From assembly GCA_023958085.1 (NCBI GenBank), contig JAMLGI010000004.1:107773-171772 (forward strand): a stretch of DNA of 64,000 bases, in the 5' to 3' direction. The notes beneath the pieces were generated by a model. It saw nothing but the letters and a program-made list of their open reading frames with translations. It was not told the DNA's origin and ran no database searches. Positions 8,121 through 16,688 of the stretch are shown one piece after another. Made by a program: the position numbers and the translations under genes. Every line of letters starts with the position of its first letter. The stretch's first letter is position 1. This DNA is from Solirubrobacterales bacterium (GTDB lineage Bacteria; Actinomycetota; Thermoleophilia; Solirubrobacterales; 70-9).

Positions 8121-9805
8121 GGGGATCGATCTCCGGCTTCGCCTCGGAGCCACTCGATTCCGTCCTCGACCGTGATCACGCCGGGGCGATCGAGGGTCCG
8201 GGCGGTTTCGGTGGCGAAGTACCACCCGCCCGAGAGGATCAGTCCGGTTGGTGCGTCGGCGATCAGCACCCCGTCCCCCAGCAGGATCACCCGGTCGGCG
8301 AAGCTGGCGGCGAACTCGACGTCGTGGGTGGCGATCAGAACGGCCGCCCCGCGGCCGGCGAGGTCCGAGCCGAGGTCGGCCAGGCTCCGTTTCAGGGAAC
8401 TGTCCATGCCACGGGTGGGTTCGTCCAGGGCGACCAGCCCCGGCAGCGTCTCCCCCTTCATCCGGCCGGCGAGGGTGATCGCGAGGGCCAGCCGCTGACG
8501 TTCCCCGCCGGAAAGATCCCGGGGGTCCGCGGAGAGATCGATCGAAAGTGATACCGCGTCGAGCGCAGCCTTCCCGTCCGGGCCCGAAAACTCGTCTTCG
8601 ACCCGATCCCGGACCAGAAAGTCCCCCGGGTTCTGGGTCAGGAGCGCCATCTCACCGGGGGTCTCGATCCGGCCCTTCACCGGTTCGATCAGGCCGGCGG
8701 CGGCCCTGAGCAGAGTGGATTTTCCGGCCCCGTTTCGCCCCATCAGAGCCACCCGTTCACCCGGCTCGATTCGCAGGTTGATTCCCCGGAGGACGTCCAC
8801 CTGTCCTTCACCCAGGTCCAACTCCACCCAGAGCGAGTCTGCTGAAAGTGCAGACTCCGGTCCTGCCCTCCGGCCACGCCGACCCTTCCGGCCGACCGGT
8901 GCTGGCGCTTCGCCGAACGAGTGGTGACCGGCCTCGTCCCCGGCCAGGCCGAGTTCATGCAGCCGCATTTTCGCTTCCCGCACATCGACCGGGGGCGGAG
9001 CCAGCCCGGCCCCGGTAAAGAGGCGGGCCAGCGGGGTCGAGAACCCGGGGCCGGACGCTTCGGCAAACCCGAGGAACCCGCGTGGCGATCCATCGAACCC
9101 GATCCGGCCGTCCATCATCGCCACAACCCGGTCGCTGATCGGCAGGCAGCGTTCGATCCGGTGTTCGGCCACGATCACCGCCACCCCCCACTCCCGGTTC
9201 AGCCGTCGCAACAGCCACAGCAGCTCGTCCCCGGCCACCGGATCGAGCTGCGAGGTCGGTTCGTCGAGCAGGACCAGCGGCGGGCGGGTGACCAGCGCGA
9301 CCGCGAGCGCCACCCGCTGGGTCTCGCCGCCGGACAGATCGTTCACCGACCGGTCGAGCAGGTGGCCGATGTTCAGGGCCAGAGCCACCTCCTCCACCGC
9401 CCGGGCCCGGACCGCCGGATGGATCCCGCGGAACTCGAGCGGCAGGTCGAGTTCCGCCGCCACCGTGGTCGAAACGATCTGGGTTTCCGGGTCCTGGGCG
9501 ACGTAGCCGACGGATGCCGCCAGTTCACCGGGCCCGGTCTCGAGCATGTCCCGACCGTCGACCGTGACCCGGCCGGAGATCGTACCCCCGAAATAGTGCG
9601 GCACCAGACCACTGGCGACCCTGAGCAGCGAGGTCTTGCCGGAGCCGGATTCTCCTGCCAGAAGCAGAAACTCGCCCGGGTTGACAGCCAGATTCACGTT
9701 GTCCAGGGTCGGTCTGCCGGCCTGGTTGTAGGTGAACCCGAGGTCACCGATCTCCAACACCGGGGCACTCGACCGGGGGGTCGAGTCGCGGTCAGCGGGC
9801 CGCAC
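8117..9805 (-). CDS. ECF transporter ATPase, two ABC domains in one chain
   Basis: 562 residues with two complete ABC ATPase modules. The first has Walker A GESGSGKT (51-58), signature LSGGETQ and Walker B LVLLDEPTSQLD. The second has GRNGAGKST, LSGGERQ and LVALDEPTRGMD. This corresponds to fused EcfA1 and EcfA2 (CbiO type), which energise the S-component through the T protein. The GTG at 9805 is chosen because it gives a short overlap with the EcfT stop; a later start before the first beta strand is possible. It is translationally coupled to the neighbours on both sides. Confidence 0.92.
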   Translation of the reverse strand: MRPADRDSTPRSSAPVLEIGDLGFTYNQAGRPTLDNVNLAVNPGEFLLLAGESGSGKTSLLRVASGLVPHYFGGTISGRVTVDGRDMLETGPGELAASVGYVAQDPETQIVSTTVAAELDLPLEFRGIHPAVRARAVEEVALALNIGHLLDRSVNDLSGGETQRVALAVALVTRPPLVLLDEPTSQLDPVAGDELLWLLRRLNREWGVAVIVAEHRIERCLPISDRVVAMMDGRIGFDGSPRGFLGFAEASGPGFSTPLARLFTGAGLAPPPVDVREAKMRLHELGLAGDEAGHHSFGEAPAPVGRKGRRGRRAGPESALSADSLWVELDLGEGQVDVLRGINLRIEPGERVALMGRNGAGKSTLLRAAAGLIEPVKGRIETPGEMALLTQNPGDFLVRDRVEDEFSGPDGKAALDAVSLSIDLSADPRDLSGGERQRLALAITLAGRMKGETLPGLVALDEPTRGMDSSLKRSLADLGSDLAGRGAAVLIATHDVEFAASFADRVILLGDGVLIADAPTGLILSGGWYFATETARTLDRPGVITVEDGIEWLRGEAGDRSP

Positions 9806-10679
9806 GGGACCGTCCCCCCTTCGCCCGGGCGGCCAGCCCGGCGGCAGCGAAAGCGACTGCCGACCCGATCGAGAAAGCATCCGGCGACCAGACGACGGCC
9901 GGATACGCGTCGAGGCCCCCGACCGCGCTGATCAACAGCCCCAGGGCGATCACCGCCAGCAGAGTTCCGGTGAGCACAAGCCGCCGGTCGTGGCGGGAGG
10001 GAACCGGGGCCGCCCTTCCCGCCGGACGGTCGAGACCGTATCCGCGCAGCTCCAGCGTGGCAGCCACATCCACCGCCCGGTCAAGCGATCCCGCCAGCAG
10101 GCGGTTCGCCATCGCCGCCCGGCCGACCGGCCGGGCCCCGGGTCCACGCAGACGGGCGGCCTCACCGAGGCGGGCCAGGTCGGCGGAAGCGAGCGGCACC
10201 AGCCGGGAAACCAGAGTGGCAGTCAGCGCCGACCGGTGGGCGATACCCCGGGCAGCCCGCAGGATCCGGTCGGGATCGACACAGGCGGACCAGACCCCGA
10301 TCACGATCATCGTCGCCATCACCCGCAGCCCGATCACGAGACCGGCCGCGATCGCCTCCAGGGTGACGTCGACCCGGCCAAGCAGAGGCCACTCACCGAG
10401 GCGAAGCAGGACCGTGGCACCCCGGCCGGTGGTCAGCGCGTTCACGACCACCATCGTGATCATCAGCAAGAGACCGAGCCGGAAGGAGAACCGGACCGCC
10501 CGCCCGGCCCCGCACGAGAATCCCGCGATCGCCGCACCACACGCCACTCCGATCAGGACCAGCGGATCCGAGGAGAGGAACCCGACCAGCAGAAAAGCTC
10601 CGAGATAGACCGAAACCGCAGCCAGCGAAGCGGTCTGAAGCGGCTCCCGCCGCGGCACATATGCGAGCGGCGAGATCAT
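9792..10679 (-). CDS. ECF transporter T-component (CbiQ/EcfT family)
   Basis: 295-residue membrane protein with about six hydrophobic segments. It has the cytoplasmic coupling region typical of EcfT, with Ala-Arg-Gly-type motifs (LGEAARLRGPG and LELRGYG) that contact the two ATPases. The start ATG at 10679 lies 4 bases after the lipoprotein stop. It links the S-component to the fused ATPase encoded immediately downstream, with which its 3' end overlaps. Confidence 0.88.
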   Translation of the reverse strand: MISPLAYVPRREPLQTASLAAVSVYLGAFLLVGFLSSDPLVLIGVACGAAIAGFSCGAGRAVRFSFRLGLLLMITMVVVNALTTGRGATVLLRLGEWPLLGRVDVTLEAIAAGLVIGLRVMATMIVIGVWSACVDPDRILRAARGIAHRSALTATLVSRLVPLASADLARLGEAARLRGPGARPVGRAAMANRLLAGSLDRAVDVAATLELRGYGLDRPAGRAAPVPSRHDRRLVLTGTLLAVIALGLLISAVGGLDAYPAVVWSPDAFSIGSAVAFAAAGLAARAKGGRSRAAR

Positions 10680-10683
10680 CGAG

Positions 10684-11634
10684 TCAGCCGCCTCCTTCCG
10701 TCCAGGGCAGCGACCCGACCTTGTCGACCACACCGACCGCCGCATACCGACGGGCGAGATCGCCACGATCCAGGATCCCGACAGCCCGTTCAACTCCGGC
10801 ATCGCTGCCCCCGGTGAGGATCCAGACCGGCGGGGACTGACCGCGTCTGATCGCGGCAACCAGGCCGGCGTCGGGACCCAGGTCCACAGCCGGACGGGCG
10901 TTCCGGTCCAGCCCGATCAGCCGGTCTTCCTCGAAACGGGCAAACACCCCGCTGCGTGCCGGGCCGGCCGCCAGTTGGCGACCCTCCGCCCGATCAGCGA
11001 TTTCCGACCACGGGCCGACCAGCACCCGGATCGCACTCTCCGGCAGGCCGGCGTTCGATGTACCGCCGCCGGCCGTCACCTCCAGGTCCGCCCCGTCCGA
11101 TCGCAGCCGATCCGAGGCTTCCGTGCATGTCCCGTGGTCGGTCAGACAGACGACCCCGGCCGACCAGCGGGTTCCGTCGTAGCCGGTGGTGAACGGTGCC
11201 GGGTAGACCCCGACCACCGCCCCTACCTGCATCGCGTCGGTCCAGTCCCGGTAGTCCCACCACACGGTGTCACCGTCCGCGAGGGGGTAGTCGGCCGAGC
11301 CGCGCTCCGCCACCACCCCGTTGACCGAGTAGAACCAGTCGGAGCTCCGACCCTCCCGGATGGTGCCCGAAAGGCCGTTCACCGACTGGACGAATCCGCC
11401 GCCGTAAGCGGTTTCAAGGTCTGTCGCCCGGTCCAGCAGGCCGAGCGCCGTGGAGGACTCGTTCACCGCGGTCGAGGGATCTTCGACGATCAACTCCCGA
11501 CCGTAGTCCCGGGTGACGAGCAGGGCCGCCCTGCCGGTGTCTTCACCCGGTCCGAATCCGCAGCCGGACAGGACGGCGACCAGGATCGCAAGCATCCCGA
11601 GGGAGCATCCGACTCTGGCCGCCGTTTCCTTCAT
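10684..11634 (-). CDS. DUF4430-domain lipoprotein (transcobalamin beta-domain-like)
   Basis: 316 residues with a lipoprotein signal (hydrophobic 11-22, lipobox LSGC with Cys25). The mature N-terminal half matches DUF4430: GGFVQSVNGLSG, then DWFYSVNGVVAERGSADYPLADGDTVWWDY split over about 40 residues. DUF4430 shares its fold with the C-terminal beta domain of animal transcobalamin and intrinsic factor. A second domain of about 150 residues (GAVVGVYPAPFTTGYDG onward) is not recognised. The protein would sit on the outer face of the membrane next to the S-component's barrel. The cobalamin role is inferred from the riboswitch and the family; it has not been shown. Confidence 0.82.
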   Translation of the reverse strand: MKETAARVGCSLGMLAILVAVLSGCGFGPGEDTGRAALLVTRDYGRELIVEDPSTAVNESSTALGLLDRATDLETAYGGGFVQSVNGLSGTIREGRSSDWFYSVNGVVAERGSADYPLADGDTVWWDYRDWTDAMQVGAVVGVYPAPFTTGYDGTRWSAGVVCLTDHGTCTEASDRLRSDGADLEVTAGGGTSNAGLPESAIRVLVGPWSEIADRAEGRQLAAGPARSGVFARFEEDRLIGLDRNARPAVDLGPDAGLVAAIRRGQSPPVWILTGGSDAGVERAVGILDRGDLARRYAAVGVVDKVGSLPWTEGGG

Positions 11635-11653
11635 CCGGTTGTGAGTCCGGCGA

Positions 11654-12385
11654 TCAACGGATTCTGATCAGCGCCCGGTTGGAGGGGATCAGTCCTGCCC
11701 TGCGGGCGATCGTCCTGACCTGACGCCTCACCTTGATCCAGGTGTAGCCGTTGGCATTGGTCCGCCTGGTCGCGCCCATGACCTTTGCGCCCTTGACCGG
11801 AGCACGTTTGCCCGCGGTGTTGTAGGCGAACACCCGAACCCGGACCTTCTTGCCCTTCTTCACGCGGGCCGGGGCCCTGAGGTAAAGCGCGTCCGGGCTG
11901 AGCGCTTCCCAGGAGCGGTTCAGGTACAGCAGGATCGAGTCCCCACTCTTCACGTCGAGGCCCTCGATTCCGACCTGGGCCGACGCGTAGTTGGTGCGGA
12001 TCTCCCACCACTCCTTGTCCTTGGCGGTGATTCCGGCGAGTCCGCAGATCCCGAAGCCGTAGTCACCATCGGAGATCTTCAGCGGCCGCAGGGCCGCGTT
12101 GTTTGCCGCCGCGTCCGCGAGCAGATTGATCGCCTTGGCGCCCTCGATCGTGCGGGCCGGACCGGCACTGCCGCTGAGGCAGCCGGCGTCCGGCTTGATC
12201 GTGGCGGTGTCGGCGGTGGCCTCGCCGTCGAAAACGACCTTGCCCTGCCAGGTCACAACCCTCAGGTTGGCCTTGGCGCCGGCGGCCGAAGCGGCCGGTG
12301 CGGCCAGGAACGCCGCGACCAGGGCGAGCATGAGAGCAAACCCCAGCAGGATGCCCGGAGCGGGAGAAACGGTACGTCTAGTCAT
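11654..12385 (-). CDS. Secreted DUF4430-domain protein
   Basis: 243 residues from the ATG at 12385, which is preceded by an AAAGGA ribosome site. It has a Sec signal peptide (hydrophobic about 14-32, AASAAGA cleavage region). The DUF4430-like region contains DYGFGICGLAGI and WWEIRTNYASAQVGIEG, ending with SGDSILLYL. It is followed by a basic domain with KKGKKVRVRVFAYNT and PVKGAKVMG, resembling a carboxypeptidase-regulatory-like beta fold. As first gene after the cobalamin riboswitch, it is a candidate extracellular B12-binding partner for the ECF system. No membrane anchor is visible. Confidence 0.8.
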   Translation of the reverse strand: MTRRTVSPAPGILLGFALMLALVAAFLAAPAASAAGAKANLRVVTWQGKVVFDGEATADTATIKPDAGCLSGSAGPARTIEGAKAINLLADAAANNAALRPLKISDGDYGFGICGLAGITAKDKEWWEIRTNYASAQVGIEGLDVKSGDSILLYLNRSWEALSPDALYLRAPARVKKGKKVRVRVFAYNTAGKRAPVKGAKVMGATRRTNANGYTWIKVRRQVRTIARRAGLIPSNRALIRIR

Positions 12386-12454
12386 CTGTGTCCTTTTGCC
12401 GTGCGGCCTGTTCGCGTGGCCGCGGTTTGTCGGGACGTCCCTTGCAGGGACGCG

Positions 12455-12613
12455 AAGTCGGCAGGTCTTCGGACTTGGACGTGTTCGTGGAGACAGCCTT
12501 CCCAGGTCGTGACCCAGTGGCTTTGAGCCTCCCGGTTCGTCCCTACCGCTGCGCGCCAGTTCCGGATTTCGACCGGATTCCCTGACCCCGCATCTCGGGG
12601 GTTGAACCGACTT
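12455..12613 (-). promoter_or_regulatory. Cobalamin (AdoCbl-type) riboswitch
   Basis: Read on the minus strand, the element closes with a perfect 7-bp P1 helix: AAGTCGG (12613-12607) with CCGACTT (12461-12455). Inside are the conserved core GGGAATCCGG then GAAATCCGG and CTGGCGCGCAGCGGTA, the B12 box AAGCCACTGGG and the 3' AAGACCTGCC. These are hallmark blocks of the B12 riboswitch family. A stem-loop (12437-12451) follows and could be part of the expression platform. It lies 70 bases upstream of the first gene of the ECF/DUF4430 operon, so the operon should be repressed by cobalamin. Confidence 0.93.
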
Positions 12614-12722
12614 CATCGCCGATGATAGGGGTTTCCGGCTAACCTGCACGTTTCGCCGGTAACGGTTGCCGCCCCGACGGGCCAGCCGATCCGATCACCG
12701 TCGATCCCCTCAAACCCTGCCG

Positions 12723-13463
12723 ATGGACCTCCCTTCCTTCCTGACCAACCTCTTTCCGCTCGCCCTCGGGCCGAGCTGGCTCGATCCCGACCAGCTGATC
12801 CGGACCTTCGGCCTGATCGGGGTGCTGGTGATCGTGTTCATGGAGTCCGGCCTGATGGTCGGCTTCTTTCTGCCCGGGGACTCGCTGCTCTTCACCGCCG
12901 GCCTGCTTTCCGCCCACGATGTGCTGCCGGACATCTGGATTCTGCTGGTCACCATCCCGATCGCCGCGATCGCCGGCGACCAGTGCGGCTACTGGATCGG
13001 TCGGCGGTTCGGCCCACCGCTGTTCAACCGGCCCGACTCCCGCTTCTTCAAACGGGAGTATGTGGACCAGACCGCCGCCTTCTTCGAGAAGCACGGCACC
13101 AAGGCGATCGTGCTGGCCCGCTTCGTGCCGATCGTCCGGGCCTTCGTTCCGGTGATGGCCGGGACCTCGAGAATGGACTACCGCCTCTTCCTCACCTTCG
13201 ACATCATCGGTGGCATCCTCTGGGGTGCAGGGGTGACCGCCCTCGGTTACTTCCTCGGCCAGATCGATTTCGTCCGGGAGAACATCGAGAAGATCCTGAT
13301 TCTGGTGGTTCTCGTTTCGGTAATCCCGGTGGCGATCGAGCTGATCCGGGCCCGTCGCAGCGCCCGGACCCACCAGAAGCCGGAACCGTTCGAGAATCCG
13401 ATCGACGAGCACGGCGAACCGGTCCACCACCACGACGCCGCCCCGGCCGACTCCGACGCCTGA
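12723..13463 (+). CDS. DedA-family membrane protein
   Basis: 246 residues with several membrane helices and the DedA/SNARE-associated signature: FMESGLMVGFFLPGDSLLF, then YWIGRRFG, and FFEKHGTKAIVLARFVPIVRAFVPVMAG with the conserved arginines. The C-terminal tail is His/Asp-rich (HGEPVHHHDAAPADSD) and probably cytosolic. Bacterial DedA proteins are linked to undecaprenyl-phosphate or lipid flipping and envelope homeostasis; the precise substrate here is unknown. The start at 12723 gives the usual N-terminus; an ATG at 12666 would add 19 arginine/proline-rich residues. Confidence 0.92.
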   Translation: MDLPSFLTNLFPLALGPSWLDPDQLIRTFGLIGVLVIVFMESGLMVGFFLPGDSLLFTAGLLSAHDVLPDIWILLVTIPIAAIAGDQCGYWIGRRFGPPLFNRPDSRFFKREYVDQTAAFFEKHGTKAIVLARFVPIVRAFVPVMAGTSRMDYRLFLTFDIIGGILWGAGVTALGYFLGQIDFVRENIEKILILVVLVSVIPVAIELIRARRSARTHQKPEPFENPIDEHGEPVHHHDAAPADSDA

Positions 13464-13470
13464 AACGGAG

Positions 13471-13493
13471 AAACCCGCGTAGAACGCGGGTTT
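13471..13493. terminator. Stem-loop between dedA and tRNA-Glu
   Basis: AAACCCGCGT, short loop, ACGCGGGTTT. A 10-bp stem flanked by A-runs and T-runs on both strands sits 7 bases after the dedA stop and 5 bases past the 3' end of the oppositely oriented tRNA-Glu. It fits a bidirectional intrinsic terminator. Confidence 0.8.
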
Positions 13494-13498
13494 CGAGG

Positions 13499-13570
13499 TA
13501 CCGCTACGGGGAATCGAACCCCGGTTTCCGGACTGAGAATCCGGCGTCTTAACCCCTAGACGATAGCGGC
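13499..13570 (-). tRNA. tRNA-Glu (CTC)
   Basis: Complete cloverleaf on the minus strand. The acceptor GCCGCTA (13570-13564) pairs with TAGCGGT. The D arm contains TAGGGGTTAAGAC, the anticodon loop TTCTCAG reads CTC, and the T loop is GGTTCGATTCC. CCA is not encoded. Confidence 0.95.
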
Positions 13571-13664
13571 ACGGTCCCGGGATACTAGCAAGGCGGATGG
13601 GGTCCGCTCCGGTCTGGCCAGGCCGCGCTGGAGCGCCCGGAATCGGTAAAGTCCCGACCTCCCC

Positions 13665-13748
13665 GCGGCTGTGGCGGAACTGGTAGACGCGCAGGCTTCA
13701 GGTGCCTGTGTCCGAAAGGATGTGGAGGTTCGACTCCTCTCAGCCGCA
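13665..13748 (+). tRNA. tRNA-Leu (CAG)
   Basis: Class II tRNA with a long variable arm. The acceptor GCGGCTG pairs with CAGCCGC, the anticodon loop is TTCAGGT (anticodon CAG), the T loop is GGTTCGACTCC and the discriminator is A. CCA is not encoded. It is one of three leucine tRNAs in the window. Confidence 0.95.
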
Positions 13749-13801
13749 CTCCGCTGGTTGCAGTACGGGCCGGGGGGGGGGGGGCGGCGGCGGCGGCGGT
13801 C

Positions 13802-13826
13802 GAAACAGTTGCCGAGCAACTGTTTC
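13802..13826. terminator. Perfect inverted repeat downstream of tRNA-Leu
   Basis: GAAACAGTTGC, loop CGA, GCAACTGTTTC: an 11-bp perfect stem with a 3-base loop, 54 bases past the tRNA-Leu 3' end. The right arm is followed by T-poor sequence, so it is either a weak terminator or part of a repeat element, since its right half recurs at 13930. Confidence 0.5.
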
Positions 13827-13955
13827 TCACCGGGAGTTCCGGCATCCCCGCCCGGCGACCACAGCCGTGAGGCCCGCAACCTCATTTTCACCGGACCCGA
13901 GGAACCCCACACCGCCACAGCTCCGTGGAGCAACTGTTTCTCACCGGGAGTTCCG
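13814..13955. repeat. Direct repeat pair, 28 bases each
   Basis: An identical 28-base sequence beginning GAGCAACTGTTTC and ending GGGAGTTCCG occurs at 13814-13841 and 13928-13955, with 86 bases between the copies. Only the first copy is part of a hairpin. It may be a small dispersed element or a local duplication. Confidence 0.75.
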
Positions 13956-14179
13956 ATCCCACCGGCCCGACTCCAGAGTCATCGAGGGAGACCTTCGGAC
14001 TATGTGACAGGTCTCCCTCGATGGGTGGCGGATGGTTTGGGCTCTCCTGGTTGCTTTGGCAGGGCATCCACGCTGGATCGCCGCCCGGACGAGTGTCCTG
14101 TTAGGTTTCCGGTCTGCTCGACGGCAATCGACATCGGTCTTCGTCCCGTCCCAACGGCTTTCCGGCAAAGGAGCAACGA

Positions 14180-14548
14180 GTGTCCCGTCTTTCCTCACGT
14201 TTTTCGGTCGTTCTCGGCACCACCCTCTGTCTCGGGGCCCTGGCCGTCGTCGGATGCGGCGGCAGCTCCAGTCCGGCTGCTTCCGCCGATGCGACCTGCG
14301 CCGACTTCGGCAAGATGTCGGATGAAGATCGAGGTCCACGGCGCAGCTGGTCCTCGAAGCCAACAACGTCCCGACCGATGGCCTCGGCGCCGGGGTCAAG
14401 ATCGACGGAGCCGTGCTCACGCTCAAGGCGTACCGTGGTCAGCGGTGACACCGCCACGGTGAACAACGTCACCGACATCGGTGACGCCGCCAGAAGCTTT
14501 CAGCAGGGCGTCGAGAACTCCTCCGGCAACGGCAGTTCCGCCAAGTAG
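14180..14548 (+). pseudogene. Small lipoprotein gene with two compensating frameshifts
   Basis: Translation from 14180 gives a clear lipoprotein signal (hydrophobic stretch ending VVGCGGSSSP) and then loses sense at about 14325. The natural continuation lies in another frame from 14341 (AQLVLEANNVPTDGLGAGV to about 14440), after which the first frame resumes with VVSGDTATVNNVTDIGD. One insertion and one deletion would restore a single protein of about 120 residues of unknown function. The disruption could be genuine decay or base-calling error; the neighbouring gene is damaged the same way. Confidence 0.6.
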
Positions 14549-14639
14549 CCGCCACTCCTCTCGCTCCGGTCCCGACCCCTCCCGTTCCCGCCCGGGCGGA
14601 ACGGTGGGGACGTCCACGCCTGAGCCCGGATCAAGTGCC

Positions 14640-15506
14640 GTGAAGATCTACTCCTGGAACGTGAACGGGATCCGGGCGGTGGTCCGCAAGGGTGAGTTCG
14701 GCCTTTCGTGGATACTCACTCGCCGGATGTCTGCCTGCAGGAAACGAAGGCCACCCGCGGCCAGGCCGAGCTGGATCTGCCCGAGTACGAGGATTCTGGA
14801 ACTCGGCCGAGCGCAAGGGTTCTCGGGCACCGCGATCTTCAGTCGGGAGAAGCCGATCTCGACCATGAACGACTTCGCCGACGGGATCTCGGCCGAGTTC
14901 GGCCTGACCGCCGATGAGTACGGCGATCCGATGCGCGAAGGCGGTACTGACCGCCGAGTACGCAGTTCTTCCTGGTCACCGCCTACGTCCCGAATGCGAA
15001 ACGGGACCTGACCCGGACTCAAGCTACGGGAGAAGCAGGATCCGGCGATGCTGGCCCACCTTCAGGAGCTGGAGAGGACCAAACCGGTCGCCTCTGCGGG
15101 GATCTCAACGTAGCCCACACCGAGGACGACCTGGCCAACCCCAAAGCGAACCGGGGAGAGCACGGCTTCACCGACGAGGAGCGATCCGGCTTTCAGCGGT
15201 TCATCGACGCCGGGTTCATCGACACCTACCGCGAGTTCAACAAGGGCAACGGCCACTGCTGGTGGTCGTACATGTCGAAAGCGAGGAGCGAAACGCGGGC
15301 TGGCGGATCGACTACTTCCTGATCTCCCTCCCCCGCCCTGACCGGTTTGCGGAGGGTACCCGCGGATGGCTCCGGTCGTCTCGATCGAAAAGGTGGGCGG
15401 ATGGGTGGTTTGCGGAGGTTACCCGCCGCTCAGATGTCGGCAGCAGGTTTCTCTCAGTATCCGACGGACAACCCTGTCCTCGGAGCTTCTGGCGGGGCTG
15501 TTCTGA
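14640..15506 (+). pseudogene. Exonuclease III (xth family), multiply frameshifted
   Basis: Fragments of an exodeoxyribonuclease III/AP endonuclease appear in order but in changing frames: VKIYSWNVNGIRAVVRKGEF, then [64 protein letters not shown] and [11 protein letters not shown], ending ELLAGLF before TGA at 15504-15506. At least five indels separate them. The motif near the end that should read GSDHCPV is also disturbed, and a short sequence (GGTTTGCGGAGG) recurs at about 15340 and 15409. The intact family member is about 260 residues and repairs abasic sites. As written, the gene is non-functional. Confidence 0.8.
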
Positions 15507-16688
15507 CTACCTCACCCGCACCCGCTTTCTGCCAGTTTTCGCCTTGGTGTGGGCCGCCGAGACCCTGAACTTGACGACCGTGCGCCGGTGGCGGCGAGCA
15601 CTCCGCTTCATCCGCACCGGCACCTTCACCCACCGGGTCCGGCCGGGCCAGAGGTTGGCGGCACGGCGGGTGTTCCTGCGCATCCACTTGCCGTAGGCCG
15701 TGACCCGGACCCGCTTGGCCACCGCGGTGCCGTTGTTGCTCACCCGAACGTAGAAGGTTCGCTTCTGGCCGCGCCGCATCTTCCACGGACCTTTGACCTT
15801 CACCCACTTCAGGTGAGGGTGCCCTGGCCGCCCGTAGCACCCTTCAGTCACCGGTGGTGCCGAAACGTTCGAGTCGGGGCTGGTGGGCCTGCCGGCATCG
15901 TCACGGGTGCCAAGCACAAAGTCGGCCTTCATCCTCCAGGTTCCGGTTGAGCATCTGGCCTCGACGTAGCTGCGGTCGCGTCCGACACTTCCGGGAACCG
16001 GCTTTCCGTCATACACCACAGGGCTGGTCGCCGGGATGTTGAGGCTGAACTGGCCGACCGCCGAGTCGAAGGTCAGGACCGGAATCGACATCGTCAGAGT
16101 CCCGTTCCGCTGAAGCACTCCGCTCATGTAGACACCGGCTCCGGTGCCCTTGGAGAACCCGTACACCTTGATCCTTGCGAGACCCGCCCTGGTCCGACCG
16201 CCGTTGAAGACAACCAGGACCGGGTCCTTCAGGTTCGGCCCGGAGGCCGAGTTGATTGCCGCCAGGTAGAGCTGTGCGCTGCCGTTGCCGAGCACCGCCT
16301 TCGGACAGCGGGCGATCGCGGTCTGTGGCGGCACCGAGAGATTCACCGGCGGCGGGCCGATCTGGTTGTCGGGACAGACCGGAAAGTTCCGTTTCGGCAC
16401 GAACTTCATGTCGGTCGGGAAGTCAACCGTCACCCGTTTCATCGGCAGGATCTTCGGCGAAGCCGGAAACGGTGCCTTCACCTCGACCCCAAGGCTCAGG
16501 TTGGCTGCTTTCGGCAGTTGCCGGTAGAGCTTGCCCGAGCTGGCCTTCAGACTCATGCCGGCCGTGGCTGTCTCGTCGGCACCACGCGCAACCGGTGGCA
16601 CGAGAGCCAGACTCACCCCCAAACCGATCAGCGCGATCAGCGCGAGGACTGCGTTTCGGGGAAAGTGGACGAGTCGAGGGGAACTCAT
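15507..16688 (-). CDS. Exported protein of a four-member tandem family (copy 4)
   Basis: 393 residues from the ATG at 16688, with a signal peptide (ALIALIGLGVSLALVPPVARGADE). The core shared with the three upstream neighbours includes LPTDMKFVPKRNFPVCPDNQI, IARCPKAVLGNGSA and RCSTGTWRM. The C-terminal domain resembles a CARDB/DUF11-type beta sandwich (VRVSNNGTAVAKRVRVTAYG) and is strongly basic, ending RKRVRVR. Closest to copy 3 by motif comparison. The function is unknown; a cell-envelope or extracellular structural role is only a guess. Its stop codon abuts that of the broken exonuclease gene. Confidence 0.85.
   Translation of the reverse strand: MSSPRLVHFPRNAVLALIALIGLGVSLALVPPVARGADETATAGMSLKASSGKLYRQLPKAANLSLGVEVKAPFPASPKILPMKRVTVDFPTDMKFVPKRNFPVCPDNQIGPPPVNLSVPPQTAIARCPKAVLGNGSAQLYLAAINSASGPNLKDPVLVVFNGGRTRAGLARIKVYGFSKGTGAGVYMSGVLQRNGTLTMSIPVLTFDSAVGQFSLNIPATSPVVYDGKPVPGSVGRDRSYVEARCSTGTWRMKADFVLGTRDDAGRPTSPDSNVSAPPVTEGCYGRPGHPHLKWVKVKGPWKMRRGQKRTFYVRVSNNGTAVAKRVRVTAYGKWMRRNTRRAANLWPGRTRWVKVPVRMKRSARRHRRTVVKFRVSAAHTKAKTGRKRVRVR

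Larger units (their letters stand above)
13749..14179. other. Gene-free stretch with poly-G run and repeats
   Basis: 431 bases with no convincing gene. It holds a G homopolymer from about 13770 that passes into GGC repeats, a hairpin (13802-13826) and a 28-base direct repeat (13814-13841 and 13928-13955). The open frames crossing it have no recognisable protein signal. The homopolymer and the broken genes that follow raise doubt about sequence quality here. Confidence 0.6.

Noticed and set aside
12639..13433. 264-residue open frame on the minus strand
   Set aside because: Antisense to the DedA gene; His/Asp/Gln-rich composition typical of a shadow frame.
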